Below are positions 1 to 13,420 of a stretch of 64,000 bases of DNA, in pieces (the first letter of the stretch is position 1; each line of letters starts with the position of its first letter). The stretch is from Brachypodius melanocephalos (lineage: Eukaryota > Chordata > Aves > Passeriformes > Pycnonotidae). Below the pieces are notes generated by a model. It did not search any database, was not told where the DNA came from, and saw only the letters and a list, made by a program, of their open reading frames with translations. Location of the stretch: the NCBI GenBank assembly GCA_013398615.1, contig VZSR01003803.1, positions 7,039,475 to 7,103,474 on the forward strand. The letters are read 5' to 3'. Position numbers and translations under genes: made by a program.

Positions 1-2315
1 CACATGAACTTTGCATTGCAACTTCAGAAATTCAGATACACATTTGAACGGTAAACTTTGGTGTCCTGTTATTCAAAACAATTTCTGTAGAAAAGGAAAA
101 GCAAAAAGATAAAAATATGAAGAGCAATTCATGATTTGAATGATGCATAACACTTTATTTGCTGACAATGCAGAACTTCTCCTTACAGCTGACACATTCC
201 TATAATTAAACCCAGGATATAACTCCAGAAGCAATAAAAGAAATGTTCAGAACAAACAACGTCAAAAAGTTGAGAGTTCATAAAGCAAAAGTCCTAGCCT
301 ACGGTCATTTGTTAGGGGTATTTCAAGTGATTTTGCAACAGTTTCTTCCTCTTAACAGACTGTCCAACTCCAAAAATGCAAACTAAGCCATAAAGATGAA
401 AATTAGCAGAGGAAGTCAAACAGCAGGAAATCTTTTTTAAATGGAACAGCATTTCAAAATACTTAAACCAGTAACTTTTAACATTAAGAATTTGGCATCT
501 TTGTGCCTCACAGCTGATGAAGTGGTGCAAAGAGCTGGGAAGAGAGCCAATGTAGTACAATTGATGGAGAGCTTTTGCTCTGGTAACAGGTTACAGCCCT
601 TTTGGATTTCACACAATAAAAGGAAGCCTATCCCAAGTTCCCATCCCTCTACCGGCTATTAAGAACACAATCCACACTAATTAGAAACCAAAGGTCAGCA
701 ATTTCTACCCAGCCCAAGATGGATGGTCAGGCAGGAGAAGTCCCACAATGGTGCCTCACTCTTTGAAAGATATCCGGAACACTCAGCCCACAGGAGAAAA
801 ACTCAGCAGTGAACACAAAGTTACTGGCAGAAAAGCCTACCAACTTTTCCATAAAGCAAACCTACATCTGCATCCTTACTACTGCTGCTGCTGTATCTCT
901 CTCTTTGTCCTGGGAATCATTCCTACGAACCAAAACCAACCTACAACTGCAACTGGGAGCAGACAGACAAGGACCAAAAGTCAAATATCAGAGTAACAAG
1001 CATGCTGAAAAACACTATTTAAGAAACCTGAACTGTATTCTGCAATTTTTTTAGGTCAGAATAGATCTAAATGTATCAAGTTAAAGACACACCTGTAACT
1101 TAATATTGGCTGAAGTTCAGAGTACATCTAGTTGTGTAAGTAAGTCTGAGGCTCCTAAATAGAAAAATGGAAAGATCTTCACAAGAAAATATCCTCAACT
1201 AAGGGTGCCAAGCCAAACCTAAACATTGACTATTAACACCTGAAAATGATGAGACAAACAGCTATTTTTTCTACTTCCTTGTTGCTTGAGAATCACTTCC
1301 ATTTAATATAAGCCAAACCTCAAAGTCTGATTTCTTATTCATGCCCTAATCATTCTCAGATACCAAGGATGAAACTCAACTGACCAAACACAGGCACCCA
1401 AATCAGAGTTAGCCAGCTACCTGCTGGTTAAAATGAAAAAAGGAAGGTGATGTCTAACTCAGCATGAGAACAACTGTGTCATGCAAAAGCCTGAATTTCC
1501 ACCATAGACTAACAGGACTTCCTGGCTAACCAGGTATTGGTCTGAAGACCAGCAAAACATGTATCACCAGCAGACAACAAATAGTCTTCTGGTCTACTTC
1601 AGCCTTCAAAAAAACAAACCAAGCCTTCAAAAAACTGCTCCAAAACTGCTCAAAACCCCAAAACCAAAATTACGAGGAGAACAGAAAAAAGGAGAAGCAA
1701 TGCTTCTCTCATCCCCCCATGGAAGACTTCACCTCTCTCCCTCCCTGCACACCCAGCAGTAACACTGGAGTTTGTGTGTTCCTCAAGAACTGCCCTCAGG
1801 ACAGATGATCTTGTGAGTGAATGTCTAGATGACTCAATACACTACGAGCACAGCAGAAGAGCATTTTCTGTGTTTCAACAGCACCAGATATTAAGAGCAA
1901 AAGTTAGAAAACTTCAGTGGTTTTAGCTGGGACTTGTTTCATCTGTACCTTGGCTCCCTTCCACCTTCAGGTTTAGTCCACATCTGACACACTGAGACAG
2001 ACCAGTATTATCTAGTTTAGAGAACACAGCCTTTAGCCATTAAGCTGGCAAAACTGCACTGAGTTAATGTGCCTCCTCATCAGCCAGGACAGGAGCATGG
2101 CGTGCTCAGAAAGGCTCTCTGAAGCACCACAGCATATCCTTTAATCCCCTGCCTCCATGCAGAGGGCTGCCTTGCCCTGCCTGAGCACAGTCCATTGAAC
2201 CAAGCCCGGTTTCACCCTGCCAGAAGGGTCCCATGTGCTCAGGAGGCTGCAGGCTCAGCGTGGGCAAGGGCAGGGACTGTGGTGACACGTGTGGCCTCCC
2301 TCCATCCTCTTACAG

Positions 2316-2366
2316 AGACTGGATTGACTTCCCCATTGGATCCATGCAGCAGAACACTGCCAAGAG
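2316..2366 (+). other. Exon-like segment (51 bp), unidentified
   Basis: The segment is preceded by a pyrimidine-rich acceptor (CCTCCCTCCATCCTCTTACAG) and followed by AAGAG|GTAC, a usable donor. One frame is open across it and gives DWIDFPIGSMQQNTAK. I do not recognise a family. Isolated exon-sized segments with acceptable splice signals arise by chance, so this is only a candidate. Confidence 0.15.
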
Positions 2367-3584
2367 GTACACCAAACGTTTGCTAGAAAGTGCAGATAGA
2401 ACAGCAGCTGCTTTGACAGGCCTGAATTAATACCTAAATTAATGACTGAGAGCACAGCCTCTTTACAATACAGTAATTGTAATGGTTAAATACTTTAATG
2501 GTTAACTACTTCAATTCATAAACACACACGCATTTGATTTATTTGGCATACTGCCAATTGGAGATTAAAAAACAAAAAGAGAGAAAGACCCCTGGGGTTA
2601 TGCAAATCCATCATGTATCTCTGGCAGAACTGTCTCCCAAGAATGCTCTACCGAATTTTTAATAGAAGTATTGTCTAAAAAGACATGCCTTGTAAGCAAG
2701 CAAAATAGAATGGTATTCATCCATACTGTAAATGCATAATGGCATCCTGCTACTCCTAAGAAAGTGGCCCAGGGTGTGGTGGTTTTTTGTTGTTTGGTTT
2801 TGGTTTTTCCAAGTATTTCAAAGTTGATAAATTATTGAAAAACTAAATTAATGTAAGGGCAGTACACTACACAAAATTTGGACAATTTTTTTAAAGAAGG
2901 TCTTGAAAAGACTCCACTGCAATTCATGCTAGAAAATCCTCAAGTGTTACAGTGTTTCAGCAGAGACCATCATCACCAAGGGTTTACAGAAAAGAAGATG
3001 CATTTAACAACATGTTACTATAAAAAAAGACTGGGTGAATTTTTAACTACGGACCGTCATCAAGGTTCTATTCTCTCATCTCTCCTCTTTGTTACTGGTG
3101 TTGCATCCATTATGACAAAGAGCAGAGAGAGAGATTTTAGGCACAGTGTGCCCTAAAGCATTAGGATTTGGATTTTTACCAAGGTGAGACTCTTGAGGTT
3201 ATGCCTACACTGCAGTCGCTAGCACAACTGCTGCTCTTCTACAAGTCAGCTTTAAAGAAGTTCAGAAGTCCTTGGTTAACAGTTCCCAAGTCAGGCAGGC
3301 ACATGAAGCTCTGCTGCACAACAGGCTTGAGAAACCAGACAAATGTTAAGTCAGACACTGCTGAGTTTCCATTTGAAAGGATGAAGTTGACAGCTTGGAG
3401 TGAACATAAACAGATCTGCTCACAGCAAGTATGGAGTCCTACCTTTGCACTTTGATGGAAAAAATAACAACAATATCCTCCCCTCTGATTAGCATCTCAG
3501 TCCCCCACAGTTGCAGGGAAGGAAGCTGGGCTCTGACCTCTGCACCAGCTCACTAAAATAGTTTTCTTCCCAGCTTCTACTTAC

Positions 3585-3723
3585 CTGCATGAGAGACTAT
3601 GAAAAGCAATAAGGTCTCCTGCACTGGTCTCCTGGTCACACAAAGTATTTTGCTGCCTGAGGTGTTATTCAAGCAATGTTTGTGACTAATGTCAAACACT
3701 TCATGTTTACAGACCACCAAACA
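3585..3723 (-). other. Exon-like segment (139 bp), unidentified
   Basis: On the minus strand the segment ends in a perfect donor, CAG|GTAAGT (3,579-3,587), and starts after AAGATTTTCCAG. One frame is open throughout, but its residues show no domain pattern, so if transcribed it could be a non-coding exon. It reads in the same direction as the first exon proposed at the CpG island 13 kb to the right. Confidence 0.2.
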
Positions 3724-6700
3724 CTGGAAAATCTTCACAAGCCATGTGTGGTGGAAATCCACCACAGAATTTAACTCAAGAACGCAAAGGTTGAGGACCA
3801 TTTCAGTGTGAAAACCTGCCTGACCTGTAACTATGAGATTTTACATCACACAATCCCAGGCATTTCAACTACTTTTCACCCTACATTATCAATGTACAGC
3901 TTACTCTTCTTGTAGTTGTTCTTTTAAAATTCAGTAGGAGATGCTCCCCTGCTCGACCATTGAACAAGGACACATAAGTGGGAAGTCTGAATTTTATCAG
4001 AAGAGCAGCAAACCCGCTGCAGAGACACATTTTGCTACCTGGAGTGTATCACAGATGCTGCTTCGTTGCATTTCAGGGAGTAGGTACATGAGCAGAAGCC
4101 CCATACTCCAAAAATAAACTTTGCATGTGTCCATGCCAACACTCCCTTTTGAGAAGTCTGTGTCCTTGCAGTGTTTTCAGCTCGATAAAAATTTCTAGGA
4201 CACCATCTCTTTGCTCAGTAGTAAATGCTGCTGCAGACATACACTCCCAAGCACCTTTCACTAACCAAGTACTACATAAAACCAAATTCTATGCAGAGAC
4301 ATAAGAAAGTCAAGCAAATGGCACAAGCATGGGCTTTCAAACTGCTTTTCTCATACCTTTTATGTACCAGACGATCATAGCAGTTATTTTGAATCTGTGT
4401 GCAGGAACTATCTTAAGCATCATGCAAGTAACTCGCCAAAAATCAGAAAACAAAATCCTTTCACACAGATTGAAGAGAGAAATGTGCTCTGCTCAGCACT
4501 GGAGCTCCCTCAGCTAGTTTTCTGCTCTCTTTTTCACACAGGACTGTGAAACACAGTAGCTTGAGTCTTGGAAACAGCAACTCTGAACTGCTGATGTTGC
4601 TGTCACAAGCACATCAAATAATTTTAATTGATTGCCTCCTTGCTGTCACAGTCCATGCATAATGTGTTTCTGCCACCTCCAATAAAAAGATTATGAACCA
4701 GCCAGCAGGCGACAAGCTCCAGCAGAGGTGCTTTTAGCCTTTTCCATAATGTGCAACTAAGCTGTGGAAATCCTCGCTGTAAGATGCTATGGACAAAGAG
4801 CCAGTGTGTGTTTAGAAGTGAAGTGTTAAGTTCACGGAAGAGAAATACAAGAATGGTTATTAAATATGAACAATTCACCTCCAGCTCAGGAAGTTTTCAA
4901 ATGGCAAATACTTGGAGCCTGAGAGATAGCAAGGTGGGAGTGCATAACAAACTGCTCCATTTTGTGCCTCCTTTCTTCCGTGTCTTCCCTTGGCCACTGC
5001 CAGAGACCAGAGTCTGAGTTTCAATCTGATCCACTGTATCCACCCTAATGCTGTCATATATCTGCAACAGATTGGTTCAAAATTACTACTTATTTTTTAA
5101 GTCCTATTGAAAAATGGGACCTATTTTCTCATTGAGATAGGAATTGGCATCCCCCAAGCAAGGAGGCATTTTAGCTAAATTAGACCATTACAGAAATAAC
5201 AATGTGCTAATCCAGTGTAGATGATGCAGGCCATGTTGTGGAGCTCCTTAGTGCCTGGGTAAGCACATTCCTGCACTGCCTGTTCAACACAGGTGGTATC
5301 ACATAATTTAGTTCAGAACCTGAAGGACATTACACTTCAGTTCTTTACTAACACAGTTTTAGGAAGCCAGTGTTATTATTCCCCTTTTCTGAATGCACCG
5401 CATCAGAAGTTTCCTCAGTTTAGATTTGAAAAAGGTGAAGAAAAAAGATGCCTAAGCCTTAAAACATAAAGACAATATACTTATGAACCCTCACCACTCA
5501 CCTAATGGGCAGATGATGTTTGTTTAGATAGATGGTACTGGAAGAATATAAGCACATATTGGCTATGCTACCTCGCCACGAAGAGCTTTAACTAAGCCGG
5601 TAACATTCAACACAACACCAAAATGCTAAAACATGAGCCTGTCATAAGGTTTCTAATTCGTAGCAAAATTTGTGGCCAATGTTCCTTAAAATTTCAAGTA
5701 ATCCATTGGGAATATTTTAAAAGAAAATGGGAAGGCCCCTTGGCACAAGTTTCTTGGACAAATGTTTATGTATAACTGATGATCACTGACCATCTTTGCA
5801 ACAGTTCAAATAATACAAGGCACACTGAAGCTGTTCTCCTTGCTCCACTTGGGAAGGGATAGCCCTCCTGGACATCCAGAAGGAGAGATACCCTCCTGCT
5901 TTAAGAAAAGCATCTCTTTTTGCCATCTTTTTTTGGTTGATGACTTAAACAGAGAGAGTGTGCCAGATGAAAATAAAATCTCCCTGACTAACACGCTTTA
6001 CCTCTAGCCTAAAGGTACAATTTCCAAGAGCAAGCGCCTTGCTGTCTAAGCCAGGAATTTAAGCCTCTTTTGATTAGTTGACTTGTAAGCATTTTTCAGA
6101 AGGAGGTGCATCCACACCATGCCTCTGAGTTTACTGAAGTTAAGTCTTCTTACACAGTCTCCCTGAAGGAAGTCCAGAAAAATCTTATAGGTGCTAGGGC
6201 CACAGACAGAAAAACACGAGTGAGCCCTTTTGATTTTTTACCTGATAGGAAATCCTAAAATGGTTACCAATTAGAACAAATTATTTCTCCAAGGAGTCTT
6301 GTTTGTAAAGGCAGGAGACTGTTTTACAATGAGCAGGGAGCTGACACACTGTTTTACATTTGATTAGTCTGGGAAAGTCTGGGTAAGAGACAGACAGAGG
6401 AAAGGCTTCATCTCAGCAGCACATTCGCAAGCCACCGACGTGCTGGAACGACCAGAAGAATTCTTGCAGTCAGGCAGTTTCTTCCCCTTTCTTTTTTTTC
6501 AAAGAACATTTTGCATCTTAAGCTCCATCTTACCAAAGTGAGTCATTAGTGAGATACAATCTCTAAAACACACTGACTTAATGTAGCAGAGCTGGTGGCA
6601 GCAAAGACCTAAGATACAAATGTATTTTCATGACTGAGCTTAAAAGATATGCTGATTTTCAAAAATGAAGACTCCTAACTGTTAGAGATGATTTATTGCA

Positions 6701-6885
6701 TGTAAATGCAGGACTTGTCCAAAGATAGATCAGCTACTCCTGCTCTCTCCAGCCACCCAGGCCAGCAGATTTACAGAACTTCAGATTTACCTCCAGCCAC
6801 TTCTGGCAGGTGCTACCATTTTCTTAAGAGTACTGCCTACACTTTTACTAAGAGGAGTTTTGCTACAGTTTGGTGACTTAACAAC

Positions 6886-6887
<2 letters not shown>

Positions 6888-6944
<57 letters not shown>
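6888..6944. repeat. Poly-A tract, 57 A
   Basis: An uninterrupted run of 57 A residues on the plus strand. No retrotransposed body with recognisable sequence lies directly on its 5' side, so I cannot tie it to a SINE or processed pseudogene. A homopolymer this long is also a likely place for length error in the assembly. The minus-strand frame through it reads as poly-Phe and is an artefact. Confidence 0.95.
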
Positions 6945-6948
<4 letters not shown>

Positions 6949-9900
6949 ACAGCAAGTAATGAAGAAATAAGAAACTCACTTATTTTATACCCTGCTTGAA
7001 TAAAGACTTTTGTAGCTGTGGAAGACTGATTAACAATGCACTGCCTAATAAGGTTCTCCACTGCTCTCCAGTCGACTTGCCCCCAAACTGAGACCTTTTC
7101 AACAGAGCAAGCCCAGATCCTAAGAGACACAATCACATTACCTTTACACAGACAGAGGTGAGACCGTGCAATTCTTTGTCCAACTTTTCTGGGAAACAAG
7201 AACTGACGCCACAGACCTACATTCTCAAACAAGACAAATTAATAATTTTAGACGGCTGGATGCTGCCTCTCTGTATTAATGAGGCACAGCTTAACTCAAA
7301 GGAGTGTCACATACAAAACAGCAACAGCATTGGATAGTCAAACTGCTTCTGCTTGTACGGCAAGTTTCTGTTGGATAAATAGGTCAAGTAACTACACCTT
7401 TATCTAATACCTTTTGCATAAGTGGCCTAAAGAGCAGGGGTATGGAGGGACACCCTCCTTCCACCTCCACTCCCCTCTTGCTTTTCTAAGCCATGTGTGA
7501 AGGATGTTTCCAGCATACCTCCATGGCTGCAGCCTGCTTTCCTCCTACTTGGACTCTGCCCTGGTGGAACAGGCACCAAGCTCCATCTCTCCTGAAGAAT
7601 TACAATGCCAGCTGCAGGCTTCTTCAACCTTTAATTACGTTAAGCTGACCTTTTCAACCAACACACCTTTCCTCCTAACTACGTGTCAAGCACCAGCATA
7701 GAGGCAAGACAAGTTTTAAATTGCTGGATTAAAGTCACTTATTTCAAAGCAGATTCTACTTGAATGACCCCCAATATTACTGCCTCATCCAGACTTTTCC
7801 CAGTAACACAAAACTTAAAATACAAATGTAATTGGACAGTTTGGGTTTTCTGGAGGGAAAAGAAGATGAAAAATATTTTCTGAAGCATTAATATGGCATA
7901 AACTAGTCAGGAGTTTTTCTGGTTCAACCTTTCCACTGCATTTGTTTAAATGTGGCAACAGCCAAATGTAAAAATATTAAATATAGTGGAGAAACAGAAC
8001 TTTAAAAAAAAACCAAATTCAAAAAACAAAACACAAGAAAGAACACAGAAGGCCATGTCTGACTCTAGTGAGATGCCTGTCTTCTGGATTTCATAGGGAG
8101 AAGGTAACCAGTTAAAATGAATTGTCGACCACTGAACACCAAGCACCTCAAGTGTTCCTAAAGTATTTTGATATGTCTCCTACCACCTGGGACTGGAAGC
8201 TTGCACCACAGGATACTAAGAGAGTCCCAATTTAGGGTTTTCTAGCCATGGTGGTCTAGAATGAAAATGGCTGCAACTGAATTAAAGAGGATTTAAAAAA
8301 CATGGTTGGTCAAACAGCTGCCACTGCACTTAATGGGTGCTGCAATCAAGCTTTTGGAGGGAACCCAACGAGTTGGCTCATAACAGGGAGAGAAATGTGG
8401 TGCTTCAACTTTACATTCTTATTTTTAGTGTGTTGTTTTCACCTTATTTGTAGACAACAGGGACAAATTGGGAACTTCAGCATGTTTCTACCTCATACAT
8501 ACATCAGGTTGTGTATAATACGACCACCTGAAGTCCAGCTTACAGAGTCAGTAGTATGGGTGCTTCTCCATAAAGAGTTGCCTTAATTTTCTAGCTCTAA
8601 GCCAGATATTGCAGTTGGGCCACCAGTGCTCACTGAAATAATCACATCCTGATGCTGATTGCCAGGGAGGCACAAGGTTTACTCTGCCTGCTGAATAGCC
8701 AGTGGGTATTTGCATGCAGGCAGCACATTGACTTCAAGACCCAAAACATATTGTAGTAAAGCAACATTTCAAGTGTTCTTCTACACTGGATGAGATCCAG
8801 CTGGTGTCAGGTAGAATATTTAGACAGCATGTAGGCGCTCCATTTCATTAGAGGTCTAATCAAATTTCCAAGTGCTAGAACAAATTACTATTTCCACACC
8901 TCTAATCAGCAATGAGAGTGCTTTACTGAGAGGAATGTCAATCAACTCAGAGGGGAATATTTTTTATTTTTTTAGTTAATAGGCATAATTACTTTAAAAC
9001 AGATTTAGAACCATATGGCCAAAACCCCTCCAGATACATTTAGACAATAATGTAACTATATTCCCTTTACCACATGCTACAGCAGGAGATATTAAACATA
9101 TTTACAAGTACGTGCTATTAAATTAGGTTCAACACTGTTAAGACTGTCTTATTAAACAGTTTTTAACTGCAGAATTCATATGGAGGAGAGAACATATGCT
9201 AGCTTTCAATTGTTTTGTTAGCATCAGCCAGAGCAAATCCAATGCAATAATAAACTGCCCAGAGACAAATAAATGATGATTTTGAGTAAGCAGCTGTGTA
9301 CTGCTCTAGAATGGTTTACACCAAGACAGCTTGTATTCCTTCACTGTCATGAACATAACTTAGTTTTACTGAGATTATGTGCAATTGCTCAGAAGCACCA
9401 ATTTTTCATTTGAAAATGTTAAGTGAGGAGTCATTCTTGCAACCATTCCTCCTTTCTAAGGAACAATTTTGATCCATCCTATAATGTGTCAAATGAAAGA
9501 ATTTACATTTCCCTCCAGTTTCATGACAAAGCTAATTTGAAACCTAATATGCTTTAAAACAAATACACAATTATGCATTTTGATTCCAAACTGCAGCAAT
9601 TGAGATATATTTACTGTATTTATGACGTTATTGCTCATTCTGAATAGATGAAAACCTGATTTTCAAGTTACCTTTTACTTTTCTTCCAAATGTCTTTTGC
9701 ACTTGCAGAGGTAACAGAGATCTGTGACTCCAAAGAATTCTCATGAATGCTATTCCTGCTGGCTTTCACACACATTAACCTAACATTTGTGTATTTTGGA
9801 AGACTTAAAACACAAGCCAAAGGGTGGTCCACACACTGACCACACCATATTCTCTTGTAATAAAGACTTATTACTTCTGTTCCAGCCTACTCCCAACACA

Positions 9901-12900
9901 TGAAGCCAGGAATACTTCATATTCCACTCCATTATTATTTTTTACCACCTGATCCCCTGAGGAAGGGGCCTGCAGGTAGCCTCACACTATTACCAAGTTC
10001 AAAAGGTTGGGGGCTGAGCTCAGAATCCATTAGAAATCCATTGCTAGTCTAACAAAACAAGGTGCTTACCTTAAGAGTAATATGAGAGTCATTAAAAAAA
10101 AACAAAAGGTGTTTAATCAGGAGGTTGTATCTGTTTATTTATCTTACCCTATTTCAGGTAATCAGGGACATTCAGGAGAGAAGTAAGATATCTCGCTAGA
10201 TTAAGAGCACTGACTTCTGTCTCTTATCCTAAACACCATCACTTACACCCAGTTCAGCCTCTCCCTAAATTAAGTCCATGACTGCCACCAAGATTATGCC
10301 CTACGAGAAAAAAGCCCATGCTTCAAAACACTTTCCTCTCAATTTAAGAAAGATGTGAAAATGAAGATATTTGAAAAGTCAGTGGTTGATATGGTCTGTA
10401 ACAGGAACAAAATAGTCTTTCAGCTTCATAAACACATATTATTCACTACAATCTATACCAGTATTTTGCCCCAAGTGATAGTTGTCTAATGTCTGATATG
10501 CAAGAAGCATCCTATAATAAAAATTTGAAACTAGTGATTAAGAGAGACATTTAAAATTAATATGCCTTAATCATGGCCTCCCCTATTATCAGTAACCCTG
10601 GTCTGCCCAGGATGGCACACCAAGAACTGCATAAAATTTCTTGAATTATCTGTAATGTATTTCATTACAGACTGATAGGCAATCACAAAAAAAATTGTTT
10701 GTGGAGAGTATCCCTACCTCCCTGTAATGGCATTTCACAATTTGACTCACTGCATTACGTTCCCTATAGCTTCTACTCAAAGCACAAAGACTACCAGGCT
10801 GGGCTGCAGAGACAACTATGGGAAGCACCTCTGCATACAAACAAGAACACCTGCAAAGAGCAGAGAAATTAAACAGCATAAATTATTTCCATACAGGTTT
10901 TTCCAAAGATGATGAGGTGCAATTTCTCATTAACTGAGGTCTCCCTCCTGACAATTCAAATTTCTTTTCTACTCAAAATGCCCCATTTTCCCCTGGTCCA
11001 TCCTGACCCACTTAGACAAAAGCCAATATTCAGCCCAGACATGCAAACTATGCTTGAGATCCCTCATTATTCTCCAGCCCTGCAAATGGAAATCTGATAA
11101 TAAAATCTCCAGACCCCAGCTATGCACAGCCAGGGGAGAATTATACCACTATCTTCTCTTTCTCAAATCTCCCTAGCCAGAAAAAAATGGTTCAAATAAA
11201 GAACTAAATGAGTATTAGCAGCTCCCTCATCAATGTGGGAGAGAGGAAAAACCAAGGATGCTTAATGAACCATATTATTTTTTTCAGATTTCAAAACACT
11301 GCCATTTAAAGAGATGTGAGATTTGAAGCTCTGATTAAGTAATATGCATAAATTTAAAGCAAATGTTCACAGAGTCCACATCTCCAAACCACAGCCTGTG
11401 ATTTGGCTAATGCAATGTTCCACTCCCACCAGCAGAAGTAAATCTTAGCAGAGGACAACCTCCACACTTGGCTAACCCACTCCCAACACTAAACCTCAAA
11501 GTTTCTTTTGAAGAAAATCCTCCTGCCCACTTTCTTTCCTTTCTCACCTCCCTTCTCTCCCTGTAATTCAGGGAAGATTGTGTTTTTGCTTTTGTTTTTT
11601 TTTAAATAGAATGACTGTTCTAAATGAGCATGGTTGCTACAAGGCCACCTCTTACAGCTCTTCATTGCAAAACAGCGTCGTTCACCAGAGGTTCATTTCA
11701 CTCACGCCACTCTCATTACAGGTCTAATGAAAATTTAATAGTTCTGCCATCTCATTTTCAGCCAGTAAAACTAGGAAAACACAAGGCAATTTCTTTTTTT
11801 TAAGGCAAAAGTAGGAGAACCCAGGCAGCCTCAGGACCAGCATACACGTGCAAAGAGCGATACCATCCTTTGATTTCAGGACACAAAGACCCTACACTGG
11901 GGATAGGAGAACAGTCATTTAAATGGACCAGATTCTGAAAAGATCCAAATTATTGAAACACTCGTGAGGATGGGGAAGGACAGAAGCCAGTCAGCTCTGG
12001 ATTTTCACTGCATTTATTTCACAGGAAAAAAACCTTGTTCTTGGTTATTAGCTTGTTGGGAGTATTTTTATCCAATCTTTCAAGAAAAAGTAAGAGTGAA
12101 TGATGAGAGTGAGAGGTCTGTTGCTGTCAACTTTAACTGCCCTAAAAAGTTTGGTTCATTGCTCTTGGTTTATAGCTTTACATTTCTGGATCCTAAAAAT
12201 TCCATCTTGTCCCCCCAGCTGTGCACGCAGGATTATTTGGAGGAGTGACCTGAGCTGGTTTCACCATGTTTCACCAGTGCTCCAGGGGACTGGAAGACAC
12301 AAACACTGAAGGCAGACACAATGTTTTACACAACAGAATGTTGCTAAAATTAGAACCAATGCAAACAGAGTTGATTTTTCATGACAGACTTTGCAAATAA
12401 TTTTGAGAACTCCTTAAGAAGAAACACATTGGAGATTTAAAGCCATCTAGGCAACTCCTCACATCCCCTACAATGTGAAGAGAGGTTATTATTAAGAGGC
12501 ATCAAAATATAGAAGGCATAATTTGGTTTTACAAATTAAGACTCTCTGTGACAGCCCAGGTTTGTTGACGAGATTTCCAAAGCCAACTTGACTATGCAAC
12601 TCAACAACAAAAAAAGATGCTGCATTGTGAAAAAGCCAGGGTGTTTTCCAAGCAAAGGCACAGCAACTTTGATTTGCCTATGCTCAGAAGAGATTGAACC
12701 AGGTTGACTTCCCTCAAAATAGCTGAGTTATCCTTGAAAGGCCTCTTGATTTTTACAGTGCAGGTAACAGCATCTCCATGCATCTTCATGACTCATGGTG
12801 ACACATATTTTAGCTTACACAGCCTTATGAGACCTGACATTAAACTATTTTTGGTTCACTTTTGGGCTACTTTCTTACTCACCCACACAGAACAATAATG

Positions 12901-13080
12901 TGAATGAAAGTGTGTCTTTTCTTCGATTTTTCTTTTTTTTTGGATATGACCTCAACTCCCTGAGCCTAGGCTAGTGCTATTGTAAGCATCGCACCATTTA
13001 ATGACGTTCACACATTTTTCTATCTTAAAAGCAGGTGCTTTTTTTGGCAGCATCAGACCTAGAACAAACTCTTCCAGATC
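6945..13080. other. Gene-free stretch with conserved-looking AT-rich blocks
   Basis: There is no recognisable coding sequence apart from the exon-like segment at 6,980-7,119. The stretch from about 8,800 to 9,290 is rich in homeodomain-type cores (TAATCA, TAATTA, ATTA) without simple-repeat character, as developmental enhancers often are. A further donor-like site on the minus strand (AAG|GTAAGC) lies near 10,070. No interspersed repeat was recognised. Confidence 0.6.
6980..7119 (-). other. Exon-like segment (140 bp) with open frame, unidentified
   Basis: On the minus strand the segment follows GTGTCTCTTAG and ends at ATAA|GTGAGT, a strong donor core. One frame is open through the whole segment and gives an ordered-looking stretch containing DWRAVENLIRQCIVNQSS. 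I do not recognise the family. The residue mix is more protein-like than most frames in the window, but the open frame also extends beyond both splice sites into the poly-A complement, so being open is weak evidence. It would fit as an internal exon of a leftward transcript starting at the CpG island. Confidence 0.25.
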
Positions 13081-13087
13081 CTCATAC

Positions 13088-13420
13088 CTGTGGACACTTC
13101 AATTATCCAACCTAAATGTATTTATGACCATATTACATCCATCTACTCTTCAGCCAATTTCTCCACACTTGCTCTTACCATGAGATGTATTTATAGACAC
13201 TGATCACATCCCCTCTCAGCCTTTGTCTCTGCTGTATTAAAAACTCAAACTTTTTTAGTTTTCTTCTGTAAAATCAGTACACCCTTTCTCCCAGCACCCA
13301 GCCAGCTCCCCTCTGTGCCTGTTTAGTTAGGGTCTATCCTTCCCAGCTTCCCTTCTCTTCAACACCACAGCCCTGCAGGGTGACAGTAAGGTGCTGGTCC
13401 TCCTCCATCAACATCCTTCT
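13088..13420 (-). mobile_element. CR1 LINE relic, antisense to the plus strand
   Basis: The plus strand carries the phrase ACTGATCACATCCCCTCTCA followed by pyrimidine-rich text and CCCAGC-type text. This matches the antisense of the CR1 3' region as I know it (TTGATCACGTCCCCTCTCAG, then a block on splicing of pyrimidine text). The copy is strongly diverged and its ends are uncertain; no coding capacity remains. The element's own sense strand is the minus strand. Confidence 0.6.

Larger units (their letters stand above)
1..6887. other. Gene-free stretch, left flank
   Basis: No open frame here resembles a known protein; the longest are under 100 codons and lack domain pattern. It holds a short CTG/CTA-rich patch near 870-900, an A/C-rich patch near 1,600-1,670 where the phrase AGCCTTCAAAAAA occurs twice, a T/G-rich patch near 2,780-2,815, and two exon-like segments listed separately (2,316-2,366 plus, 3,585-3,723 minus). 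Best read as intergenic or intronic DNA. Confidence 0.7.

Noticed and set aside
5340..5430. Possible MIR fragment (GTTATTATTCCCCTTTTCTG)
   Set aside because: Only one short word agrees; the neighbouring MIR phrases are absent.
6404..6495. U6 snRNA-like text (CAGCAGCACAT, later TGGAACGA, then a T-run)
   Set aside because: The spacing between the two matching words is wrong by about nine bases and the central U6 region is not recognisable.
6837..7232. 131-codon minus-strand frame as a whole gene
   Set aside because: It starts at a non-ATG codon and passes through a poly-A complement giving poly-Phe. Only the inner 140-bp exon-like part was kept as a candidate.
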